The notes under the pieces are model-generated. The model searched no databases. It was not told the origin of the DNA and worked only from the letters and a program-made list of their open reading frames with translations. A stretch of 6,443 nt of DNA from Rhodospirillaceae bacterium (GTDB taxonomy: Bacteria; Pseudomonadota; Alphaproteobacteria; JABSOH01), in the NCBI GenBank assembly GCA_020629355.1, contig JAHDDM010000074.1:1-6443 (forward strand), given 5' to 3'. Position numbers and translations under genes: made by a program. Of the stretch, positions 1 to 6,278 are shown piece after piece (the first letter of the stretch is position 1; each line of letters starts with the position of its first letter).

Positions 1-1029
1 CAGTCGGATATTGCTTGCCTGAATGCCAGGATCATGTCCCAAGGCGCGCAAGACGTGACTGGTCTTCCCCGCACTGCCACTACAGGCTGAGGCCGATGAT
101 ACGGCTATGCCGCGTAGATTGCGCATGAATGTGCCCTGATCAATATTTGGAAAGTGCAGGTTCAGATTATCGGCAATACGGTGGCGGGTGCTGCCGTTAA
201 TGGTATAATCAATATTTGCGCCATCAAGTAGTTGCAGAAATCTTTTGATTAACTTTCTGGCGTTTTTTTGATCATCGTCATGGGATTGTTCTGCCAGCAT
301 GGTGGCCTCGGCAAAGCCTGCGCATAACATGGGCGCAAGCGTACCAGAGCGTAGGCCGCGTTCCTGTCCGCCGCCGTCAAGCAAAGGCCGCAAAGTCACG
401 CCACGGCGGATATACAGCGCGCCAATACCTTTTGGGCCGTAGATTTTATGTCCTGATACCGAGAGCAAATCGACACCAAGTTCTGCCACGCGTATCGGGA
501 CGCGCCCAAGGGCCTGTGCCGCATCACAATGCAGTAAAACGCCATTCGAGCGGCAAATTTCAGCAATTTCGGCAATGGGCTGGATCACGCCAATCTCGTT
601 ATTCACCAGCATTACCGAAACCAGAGCCGTTTCTGGTCTTATGGCCTGTTGCACCAATTCGGGATCGAGCATTCCTTCTTTGTCCACAGGCAGTATGGTA
701 CAGTTTCCGCTATTTTGCGCGGCTGCTAAAACACAGGCATGTTCAGTGGCAACCGTAATGCAATGCGGTTTTTCTGGCGACAGGATACCTTTGAAGGCGG
801 TATTATTGGCTTCTGTTGCGCCAGAGGTAAAGACAATATCAGAAGCGCGTGCACCGATACTGTTGGCGACTTTACGCCGCGATTTCTCGACAGTCTGTGC
901 CGCATTGCGCCCGAATTCGTGATCACTGGAATGCGGGTTACCGAAGTTATTGCCGTTGAGAAACGGCTGCATCACTTTAGCGACTCGCGGGTCAAGAGGC
1001 GTTGTTGCCTGATAATCCAGGTAAATCAT
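1..1029 (-). CDS. Cysteine desulfurase, IscS/NifS family (3' end beyond window)
   Basis: A PLP-dependent aminotransferase-fold enzyme that removes sulfur from L-cysteine, giving alanine and an enzyme-bound persulfide for Fe-S cluster assembly and other thio-cofactors in the cytoplasm. The frame is open for 343 codons to the left edge, so the C-terminus is missing; IscS proteins are usually about 380-405 residues. Visible motifs are the N-terminus MIYLDYQATTPLDPRV, the FTSGATEANN loop that binds the PLP phosphate, His97 in ATEHACV (stacks on PLP), the CDAAQALG strand, the Schiff-base Lys195 in SVSGHKIYGPKG, GGGQERGLRSGT, and the catalytic Cys316 in the loop AVSSASACSGSAGKTSHVL. The long mobile Cys loop marks a group I enzyme (NifS/IscS) rather than SufS. 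Its ATG overlaps the TGA of the preceding desulfurase gene (ATGA). The Shine-Dalgarno is weak (GAG, 8 nt upstream), which fits coupling. Whether it serves an ISC or SUF pathway cannot be decided without the next genes, so I give no symbol. Confidence 0.95.
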   Translation of the reverse strand, partial: MIYLDYQATTPLDPRVAKVMQPFLNGNNFGNPHSSDHEFGRNAAQTVEKSRRKVANSIGARASDIVFTSGATEANNTAFKGILSPEKPHCITVATEHACVLAAAQNSGNCTILPVDKEGMLDPELVQQAIRPETALVSVMLVNNEIGVIQPIAEIAEICRSNGVLLHCDAAQALGRVPIRVAELGVDLLSVSGHKIYGPKGIGALYIRRGVTLRPLLDGGGQERGLRSGTLAPMLCAGFAEATMLAEQSHDDDQKNARKLIKRFLQLLDGANIDYTINGSTRHRIADNLNLHFPNIDQGTFMRNLRGIAVSSASACSGSAGKTSHVLRALGHDPGIQASNIRL

Positions 1030-2111
1030 GCGGTAATCTCGCAATAAATCTCAAGAAAACGCGCAATATCGGCAGTGGTAGTAGCCATACCAAAGCTGAC
1101 ACGAATCGCTGAGGCGCGTAATGTTGCAGACAGACCCATGGCGCGCAAGACATGGCTGTCGGCTACTGTGCCGCTGGAACAGGCCGAACCAGAGCTGACC
1201 GCTATGCCTGCCAGGTCCAGCTGCATCAGAATATCCTGTGCTTCCAAACCTTCAGCCACCAGCAAAGCGCAACCCGCAAGGCGTGGTGCATTGCAAGCAA
1301 CAATATCAGCACGACTTTCCGCAAGCCCTGTTGCCAGATAATCATCAAGCTTTTTAAGATGTCCGATATAGCTTCTCTGCTCTGTTTCGAGCCATTTCAA
1401 GGCCGCGCCAAATCCCAAAATCCCCAACCAGTTTTCTGTGCCAGCGCGCAAACCGCGTTCCTGTCCACCGCCTATGATTTGAGGCTGTAAGGGGAAAGCT
1501 GTAGGGGTGATCAACGCGCCAATGCCTGATGGTGCGCCAATCTTGTGTCCAGAGATACTCAAGGCATCAATGCCTGATAGCCGCATGTCAATATCCAGCC
1601 GCCCGAACGCCTGTACTGCATCAACATGAACAAGCCCACCCTGTTGATGCACCAGCCTTGCAATTTCGGCAATGGGTTGGAGAACACCAGTTTCATTATT
1701 CGCATACATCACAGAAACCAAAGGATTCGCGCCTTTGGGCAGGTTTTGCAAACGTCTGTGTAAAGCGGCTATATCCACGATACCTAGCGCATCCACCGCC
1801 AAGATATTTTCTGGGGCAACCCGCCCCAATATCGCGGGATGTTCCACCGCCGAGGCCAAAATGATACCCTGATGCCCTGCAAGAACGAGATTATTCGCCT
1901 CGGTTGCGCCACTGGTGAAAATCACGCGTCCGCCCTGCATCCCAACCTTTGCCGCAAGCTGTTCACGCACGTCTTCTATCTCGCGCTGCAAGCGTTGACC
2001 ATAGTGATGCACCGAAGACGGATTCCCCACAAGACCCAATGCCGAAATCAGCTTTTGCTGCACCTCTGGCAGTATCGGATGACTGGCATGGTAATCCAAA
2101 TAGACCATCAT
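1026..2111 (-). CDS. Cysteine desulfurase, NifS-like (second, complete copy)
   Basis: A complete 361-residue group I cysteine desulfurase, paralogous to the neighbouring gene and with the same PLP chemistry. Visible landmarks are MVYLDYHASHPILPEV at the start, GNPSSVHHYGQ, FTSGATEANN (about 65-74), His91 in AVEHPA, NNETG (138-142), Asp164 in VHVDAVQAFG, the PLP-binding Lys190 in ISGHKIGAPSG, GGGQERGLRAGT (about 214-225) and catalytic Cys311 in SSGSACSSGTVADSHVL. All key residues are present, so it should be active. It is somewhat shorter than a typical IscS. Two ATGs sit side by side (2111 and 2108). The second leaves MVYLDY, which lines up with MIYLDY of the paralogue and places the GGGGG at 4 nt, so it may be the true start. 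The first forms an ATGA overlap with the upstream gene. Tandem desulfurase pairs are known from alphaproteobacterial isc/suf loci, including Rickettsia. This member may be a specialised donor, but that is inference. Confidence 0.95.
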   Translation of the reverse strand: MMVYLDYHASHPILPEVQQKLISALGLVGNPSSVHHYGQRLQREIEDVREQLAAKVGMQGGRVIFTSGATEANNLVLAGHQGIILASAVEHPAILGRVAPENILAVDALGIVDIAALHRRLQNLPKGANPLVSVMYANNETGVLQPIAEIARLVHQQGGLVHVDAVQAFGRLDIDMRLSGIDALSISGHKIGAPSGIGALITPTAFPLQPQIIGGGQERGLRAGTENWLGILGFGAALKWLETEQRSYIGHLKKLDDYLATGLAESRADIVACNAPRLAGCALLVAEGLEAQDILMQLDLAGIAVSSGSACSSGTVADSHVLRAMGLSATLRASAIRVSFGMATTTADIARFLEIYCEITA

Positions 2112-2653
2112 GCCCCCAACAGACGCTGAATATCCTGCACCAATGCCAGTATGCTCCAGTGCTGCTCGCCGTAATAGCGCACGGTAAAGTCTTTTGGCTC
2201 AAACAGATACAGGTATCGACTACGCTGCGAACAGTCCTGCCAGCAGGTTCTAAGATGTTTGAGAATCGCTGGAATTTCGGCTTCTGGTGGATAGAGCTGC
2301 AAAATATTCGGATATTCGGCATGATAGTTCTGTTGCCATTCCCTGCGCCCCTGTGCATCGTGCAAGACTATCTGCACCGCTAAAACTTGACTACCTAACC
2401 CGCCCATGACGCTATCCTGTACGGTGCTGATGGGATCATCTGCATGGCGTTTCAGGGTCATCAACCAGAATTTCTCAGGCTTTTGCAAGGCAGCGCGCAC
2501 TTTGGTATCCTGCACCAAAAGCCGCATGGCGCGTTGAGTCGTATCAATACTCGCAGGGAGAGGCTTGTTTTGTTGCCAGCTTCGCAAGCCGTAGGCCAGT
2601 CCGCATATCACTATTGCGACAATCAGGATAATGCGCTGATAGGTTTTATTCAT
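2108..2653 (-). CDS. Single-pass membrane-anchored protein of unknown function
   Basis: I do not recognise this 181-residue protein. It begins with a short basic tail (MNKTYQR) followed by a hydrophobic stretch at about residues 8-22, then a polar remainder. This reads as an uncleaved N-terminal anchor with the body probably in the periplasm. The body mixes charged helix-like segments (about 38-70) with a region containing VMGGLGSQVLAVQIVLHD (about 82-99) that looks like beta strands. Cys137 and Cys141 (CWQDC) could form a disulfide or bind metal if exported, but this CX3C spacing is not a known signature to me. The ATG at 2653 shares one base with the TAA of the upstream membrane-protein gene (TAATG), and AGGG lies 7 nt upstream. 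The end overlaps the desulfurase start by 4 nt. Co-transcription is therefore likely, and a functional link to sulfur transfer is only a guess. Confidence 0.8.
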   Translation of the reverse strand: MNKTYQRIILIVAIVICGLAYGLRSWQQNKPLPASIDTTQRAMRLLVQDTKVRAALQKPEKFWLMTLKRHADDPISTVQDSVMGGLGSQVLAVQIVLHDAQGRREWQQNYHAEYPNILQLYPPEAEIPAILKHLRTCWQDCSQRSRYLYLFEPKDFTVRYYGEQHWSILALVQDIQRLLGA

Positions 2654-3306
2654 TATCGAACCCTAGCGTAACGCGTGGTATAATGGGCATACAGCCCCAA
2701 TAAAACCATAAGCGGTGCGCCAAGCTCAAGGACTTCTTCGGCAGCCACAAAAAGCTGTGCCGCAAACGGAGTGGTCTCGAAACCAAAATCCGCCAGCTTT
2801 CGCGGCAGACCATCAAGGATTTTCGCCGCCGCTAGCATCGCGAATGCCGTAAAGGCAATGCCTGTCACCCATCTGGCTTTGTATTTGTTTTTGCGTACGG
2901 TCTGGATAAACAGGCGCACCAAGGCCACGGCTAAAAACAACAGCAAAAGTACGATAGCAAAACCGATGATTTTTTCGCCAATCGGTACGGTATCACTGAA
3001 GTAAAATTTCGATTTTAGAATACCCATGGTGGTGAATTTTTTATCGAAATCCAGCTCGCGCAAGCCAAACAGAAAAGTCACGCCACCGATATATGCCCAT
3101 GCAGTCGAGGTGAGTCTTAAAGCACCAATGGTACTGACAAGAGCGCATACAAACCACAATACACACGAGGCAACCTCGATAAATTGCCCCTCGCCCATCA
3201 ACTTTCCTCGCCAGCTATCGCTGCTATTGACCACCACAATGGACAGGCCAATAACCCCAATCAGCAGCATGGCATACAGGGTGGCTATGTATAGAGGTCT
3301 GGACAT
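2653..3306 (-). CDS. Polytopic inner-membrane protein of unknown function
   Basis: A 217-residue protein with about six hydrophobic segments, at roughly residues 6-28, 42-62, 69-82, 112-134, 146-165 and 192-208. Charged residues sit at or inside these segments and look like family-defining motifs: GEGQFIEVAS (38-47), FGLRELDFDKKFT (80-92), KILDGLPRK (162-170) and AAEEVLELGAP (188-198). The repeated acidic positions (Glu84, Asp86, Asp165, Glu190, Glu191, Glu194) could be functional in the membrane, but I cannot assign a transport or enzymatic activity. It is the first gene of the minus-strand unit. Its ATG at 3306 has an AGGA at 3314-3317 with 7-nt spacing, which supports this start. The TAA overlaps the next start by one base. 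Loop charge gives no clear topology. I call it a hypothetical conserved-looking membrane protein. Confidence 0.85.
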   Translation of the reverse strand: MSRPLYIATLYAMLLIGVIGLSIVVVNSSDSWRGKLMGEGQFIEVASCVLWFVCALVSTIGALRLTSTAWAYIGGVTFLFGLRELDFDKKFTTMGILKSKFYFSDTVPIGEKIIGFAIVLLLLFLAVALVRLFIQTVRKNKYKARWVTGIAFTAFAMLAAAKILDGLPRKLADFGFETTPFAAQLFVAAEEVLELGAPLMVLLGLYAHYTTRYARVR

Positions 3307-3380
3307 GAGGGTATCCTGAAAAACTTCTCACGGTGATAAAAATATGCTAAGTATAACCTGTTTCACCCATTCATGCGAGT
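3307..3380. promoter_or_regulatory. Divergent promoter region between the two operons
   Basis: This 74-bp gap separates divergently transcribed units, so it should contain both promoters. For the minus strand the best -10 candidate is TATACT (3355-3350), which would leave a leader of roughly 37 nt before the membrane-protein start and its AGGA at 3314-3317. For the plus strand TATAAC (3352-3357) is a candidate -10, with TATGCT (3343-3348) as an alternative. The two best -10 boxes overlap in the same AGTATAAC. No convincing -35 hexamer lies 16-18 bp upstream of any of them, so the assignments are tentative. If they are right, the two promoters would compete for polymerase, and a bound regulator such as the adjacent ChvI-like protein could affect both. 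No clear OmpR-family operator was recognised. Confidence 0.45.
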
Positions 3381-4094
3381 ATGATCATGGCTCATAAGAT
3401 TGCTCTTGTCGATGATGAATTGACCATTATCCGTTCGGTGCAGATGGTCTTGGAGGAGGAAGGCTTTGACGTGTCAAGCTTCACCGATAGTGAAGCTGCT
3501 GAACCGCGTTTGCTGGCTGGAGAATTTGATGCCGCAGTCTTAGATGTCAAGATGCCACGGCTGGATGGAATTGAGCTTTTGACGCGCATTCGGCGGGTTT
3601 CGCAGATGCCCGTGATCATGTTGACCTCGAAAGATCACGAGATAGACGAGGCTCTTGGCCTGCATATGGGGGCAGATGACTATATCAAAAAGCCGTTCTC
3701 GCAACGTTTGCTGATTGCCAGACTCCGCGCCTGTTTACGCCGCAATCAATCTGGCAGCAATGCGGTAGAAAGCGATGACAGCACTGTGCTTAAAGTAGGA
3801 AATTTAAGCTTGGATGTTGATCGTCATCTTTGTCATATTGCCGATAAAAATATTGTGTTGACCGTGACGGAGTTTCTTTTGTTGCAAAGCTTGATCGAGC
3901 GCCCTGGTCATGTCCGTAGCCGCACACAGCTGATGGATGCGGCGTATGGCGAGAATATTCATGTCGAAGACCGCACTATCGACAGCCACATCAAGCGTAT
4001 CAGACGCAAATTGCGCGAGGCTGATGGCGGGTTTAATCATATCGAAACTTTGTACGGTATTGGCTACCGTTATCAGGAAACTGGCATTGCCTGA
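3381..4094 (+). CDS. chvI: ChvI-like response regulator, OmpR/PhoB family
   Basis: A 237-residue DNA-binding response regulator. The N-terminal receiver domain (about 5-122) has the acidic pair Asp11-Asp12 in IALVDDE, the phosphoacceptor Asp55 in AAVLDVKMPRLDG, Thr82 in IMLTSKDHEIDEALGL and Lys104 in YIKKPFSQRL. The stretches LTSKD.EIDE.LGL.MGADD and KPFSQRLL closely match what I remember of ChvI from rhizobia. The C-terminal winged helix (about 136-235) shows TVTEFLLLQSL, the recognition-helix region VEDRTIDSHIKRIRRKLRE and the terminal hairpin LYGIGYRYQ. In relatives, ChvI with ChvG controls envelope, acid and surface-polysaccharide genes; the targets here are unknown. The start is uncertain by two codons: ATG 3381 is kept as the longest form, but ATG 3387 gives MAHKIALVDDE and has GAG (3377-3379) at better spacing. 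The TGA shares one base with the kinase ATG. ChvI-type assignment is strong; orthology is inferred. Confidence 0.9.
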   Translation: MIMAHKIALVDDELTIIRSVQMVLEEEGFDVSSFTDSEAAEPRLLAGEFDAAVLDVKMPRLDGIELLTRIRRVSQMPVIMLTSKDHEIDEALGLHMGADDYIKKPFSQRLLIARLRACLRRNQSGSNAVESDDSTVLKVGNLSLDVDRHLCHIADKNIVLTVTEFLLLQSLIERPGHVRSRTQLMDAAYGENIHVEDRTIDSHIKRIRRKLREADGGFNHIETLYGIGYRYQETGIA

Positions 4095-5677
4095 TGGGGA
4101 AACAAAACTGGCGGTTCTTTTCGCCTCTGAGCCGCAATATCCTGATCATCAATTTGATCACTCTGACAATTCCAGTGCTGGGTTTTTTGTATCTCAGCGA
4201 CTATCGCCGCGAGTTGGTGCGTGCCGAGGTGCAGAGCATCCACCAGGAAAGCAAAATCTTTGCTGATGCTTTGGCAGTCGGTGCGATTCGGCAGTTCTCG
4301 AATGGTGCAGAGTTTCTGGAATTGCCTAGTGCATTGCAGATTTTGCGTAGGCTCTCGACACCTTTGGAATCGCGCGCGATATTGTTTCTGAATGATGGCA
4401 CATTGATTGCAGATAGCCGCAACCTGCATAATGAGGTCACGCCACGCGCGTTACATAATCTTGATGGTGGTATGGCAAGCATCTTGAATTCGCTAGAGCA
4501 GTATTTGCATCTCGGTCTGGATTCCATCGAGAACTTTACCCGTCCTGCACTGTACCGCGAACCAGCAGAAATGCACATCTATGCTTTTCCCCATGCGCTT
4601 CAGGCCATGGGTGGCGATATTGCCTCGAAGGTCTGGAGTACACCAGAACGCAATTTGGTGATTTCCGTTGCTGTCCCCGTGCAGCCGCTCAAAAGGGTTT
4701 TTGGCGTTCTGGTCTTGATCCGTCAGTCTGATCATATCGAGTCTACCATCAAAGAATTGCGCTGGAATATTATCATGGCCTTCCTGATTGCAGTGGCCTT
4801 TACCATCACCATGTCTTTACTGCTGGCGCGGCAAATTGCCCGTCCATTATCGATATTGGCACGTGCAGCACAGCGTTTTGGTCAGCCACAACATAAATTG
4901 AGTAATCTACGGATTCCCATCTTGCGTAGCCCTGATGACGAGATAGGGATATTATCGCGCGCGCTATCAGGCATGACAGAGAACCTCAAAGCGCGAATTT
5001 CGACCATTGAAGGCTTTGCTGCCGATGTTGCCCATGAAATTCGCAACCCCGTAAGCGGAATCTCAAGCGCATTGGAAACATATCAAACCATTAAATCAGA
5101 GGAAAAACGCACCGCCTTAATGACCATGGCACAGACCGAATTGCGCCGCATCGACATAATGATTGATGATATTTTGGAATCCTCGCGTCTTGATGCAGCC
5201 CTTATGGCAGAAACTCCAGAAACCACGGATATTGTCCAATGGTTAGTGCAATTTGGCGAGACATTCCACGCCTTAAACCCCGATCAGGCACTGTCACTGG
5301 AATTACCGCCGCAGAAAATATGGGTGGCGATGAAACCTAGTCGCCTCGAGCAGGTTCTGCAAAATATTTTAGGCAACGCCAGCGATTTTCAACCTCAGGG
5401 TATCCCCATCGAGGTAAGCCTCAGTATTGATCGCCAAAACGCGGTTCTGCATATTGCAGACCACGGTATCGGAATTCCTGAACAGTCGCTGAAGAATATT
5501 TTCAACCGTTTCTATAGTGATCGCCCGAATGAACAAAATGCTATCCATACGGGTTTAGGTCTGTCGATTGTTCAGCAAATTATCGAAAGTTATCATGGTA
5601 CAATTACTGCCAGCAATCGCGCTGAACCAAAAACTGGCGCAATCTTTACAATCACCCTGCCGATTATCAGAGTATGA
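4094..5677 (+). CDS. chvG: ChvG-like membrane sensor histidine kinase
   Basis: A 527-residue inner-membrane kinase that should phosphorylate the adjacent ChvI-like regulator. TM1 is about residues 15-34 in a ChvG-like context (SPLSRNILIINLITL, then FLYLSDYRRELVRAEVQSI). A periplasmic sensing region follows (about 36-225) containing FLNDGTLIADSRNL and ISVAVPVQPLKRVFGVLVL, both typical of ChvG/ExoS stimulus-sensing domains. TM2 is about 226-245 and a HAMP linker about 246-300. The HisKA H-box carries His314 in FAADVAHEIRNPVSG, and the ATPase domain has the N-box with Asn424 and Asn428 (NILGNAS), G1 DHGIGIP (456-462), the F-box FNRFYSDRP and G2 TGLGLSI. All catalytic motifs are intact. The ATG lies in TGATG at the regulator stop, and no good Shine-Dalgarno is close, consistent with translational coupling. 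In several rhizobia chvG is followed by hprK and PTS genes; here a cupin gene follows instead. Confidence 0.9.
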   Translation: MGKQNWRFFSPLSRNILIINLITLTIPVLGFLYLSDYRRELVRAEVQSIHQESKIFADALAVGAIRQFSNGAEFLELPSALQILRRLSTPLESRAILFLNDGTLIADSRNLHNEVTPRALHNLDGGMASILNSLEQYLHLGLDSIENFTRPALYREPAEMHIYAFPHALQAMGGDIASKVWSTPERNLVISVAVPVQPLKRVFGVLVLIRQSDHIESTIKELRWNIIMAFLIAVAFTITMSLLLARQIARPLSILARAAQRFGQPQHKLSNLRIPILRSPDDEIGILSRALSGMTENLKARISTIEGFAADVAHEIRNPVSGISSALETYQTIKSEEKRTALMTMAQTELRRIDIMIDDILESSRLDAALMAETPETTDIVQWLVQFGETFHALNPDQALSLELPPQKIWVAMKPSRLEQVLQNILGNASDFQPQGIPIEVSLSIDRQNAVLHIADHGIGIPEQSLKNIFNRFYSDRPNEQNAIHTGLGLSIVQQIIESYHGTITASNRAEPKTGAIFTITLPIIRV

Positions 5678-5680
5678 AAG

Positions 5681-5688
5681 AAGAAGGA
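5681..5688 (+). promoter_or_regulatory. Shine-Dalgarno that favours the inner start of the cupin gene
   Basis: AAGAAGGA precedes ATG 5692 by 3 nt, slightly closer than ideal. It lies downstream of the alternative ATG at 5674, so it can only serve the inner start. ATG 5674 has no purine-rich stretch just upstream but overlaps the kinase stop as ATGA. Confidence 0.5.
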
Positions 5689-5691
5689 ATA

Positions 5692-6186
5692 ATGACCACC
5701 GCGAAAGAAATCATTCAAAAGTTGGATTTGGAACCGCATCCTCAGGAAGGTGGATATTATCGCCGAACCTATGAAGCAAAACACAGCCAAAAAGTCGATA
5801 ATGACCTGAGAAAAACAGCATCATCTATATATTATCTGCTTACCGAAGAATCTCGGGTGGGATATTGGCATAGAAACAGGTCTGAAATACTGCACTTTTT
5901 TCACTGTGGCAGTCCTTTAACCTATTGGCTATTAAGCGAAGATGGGCAGGTTGAGAAATATGTTCTTGGCAATGATATAGAACAAGGACACATCCCGCAA
6001 TTAACTGTTCCAGGAGGGGTCTGGAAAGCTTCTGTGTTAAATAAGGGCGGAGAATACGGCTTGATTAGCGAAGTGGTGATTCCAGAGTTCCATTACAACG
6101 ATATGTCTTTGGCACAGGCTGAGGACATACAATCAAAAGTTTCTCAAGCCCAATGGCAGGAATTGCAGATGTTCGTAAAGCCTTAG
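5692..6186 (+). CDS. Cupin_5 (DUF985) family protein
   Basis: A cytoplasmic single-domain cupin of 164 residues from Met 5692, or 170 from the alternative ATG 5674. The residue order matches the DUF985/Cupin_5 family as I know it: an N-terminal helix EIIQKLDLEPHPQEGGYY, the strand SSIYYLLTEES, the cupin core YWHRNRSEILHFFHCG with His60, Glu65 and His68 (possible metal or ligand residues), PQLTVPGGVWKAS (about 102-114) and the closing SEVVIPEFHYNDM (about 126-138). The biochemical role of this family is not settled; an RmlC-like sugar epimerase fold is known, but I would not assign a reaction. I chose the inner start because AAGAAGGA precedes it and because MTTAKEIIQKL is the usual family N-terminus. 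Sampled lines are more AT-rich (about 40-43% GC) than the desulfurase genes, which may hint at a different history. The gene is joined to the kinase end, so co-expression is likely. Confidence 0.88.
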   Translation: MTTAKEIIQKLDLEPHPQEGGYYRRTYEAKHSQKVDNDLRKTASSIYYLLTEESRVGYWHRNRSEILHFFHCGSPLTYWLLSEDGQVEKYVLGNDIEQGHIPQLTVPGGVWKASVLNKGGEYGLISEVVIPEFHYNDMSLAQAEDIQSKVSQAQWQELQMFVKP

Positions 6187-6226
6187 AGGCATTTTATAGA
6201 GATTGAGTACTATAGAGAATATCATA

Positions 6227-6276
6227 TATAGCCTATCCCATATAATATGATCATATGGGATAGGCTATAATCTTTT
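6227..6276 (+). terminator. Perfect 17-bp hairpin (A), possible terminator of the kinase/cupin operon
   Basis: TATAGCCTATCCCATAT (6227-6243) is perfectly complementary to ATATGGGATAGGCTATA (6253-6269), with a 9-nt loop centred on ATGATC. It starts 40 nt after the cupin stop and is followed by ATCTTTT (6270-6276), a short T tract. This is consistent with an intrinsic terminator on the plus strand, although the stem is not very GC-rich and the T run is brief. The perfect symmetry and the shared TATAGC ends with the hairpin at 6354-6387 make a repeat-element origin an alternative. Before it, TATAGAGA occurs twice (6195-6202 and 6211-6218), with no assigned meaning. Confidence 0.5.
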
Positions 6277-6278
6277 AT

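Noticed and set aside
432..1047. Plus-strand open frames opposite the partial desulfurase gene (432-758, 575-922, 739-1047)
   Set aside because: They lie antisense to an unmistakable cysteine desulfurase, overlap each other in different frames, and show no recognisable domain.
1963..2358. Minus-strand 131-residue frame overlapping the anchored protein and the desulfurase start
   Set aside because: It is a shifted frame across two coupled genes; the genes in the other frames have coherent start-stop overlaps and family motifs.
1075..2383. Plus-strand open frames opposite the second desulfurase gene and the end of the anchored-protein gene
   Set aside because: Their sequences are low-information antisense translations rich in Cys, His and Arg, with no motif. 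The minus strand is fully explained by coding genes.
3361..3373. TTCA direct repeat (3362-3365 and 3370-3373) as a ChvI operator
   Set aside because: The 8-bp period does not match the roughly 10-11 bp spacing expected for OmpR-family dimers, and the half-site is too short to trust.
4073..4735. Minus-strand frames within the histidine kinase (4073-4429, 4201-4578, 4493-4735)
   Set aside because: Antisense shadows of a kinase with all catalytic motifs intact.
5593..5790. Minus-strand 65-residue hydrophobic frame across the kinase-cupin junction
   Set aside because: It is antisense to both genes, and the hydrophobic look comes from the complement of A-rich codons. No ribosome site or family supports it.
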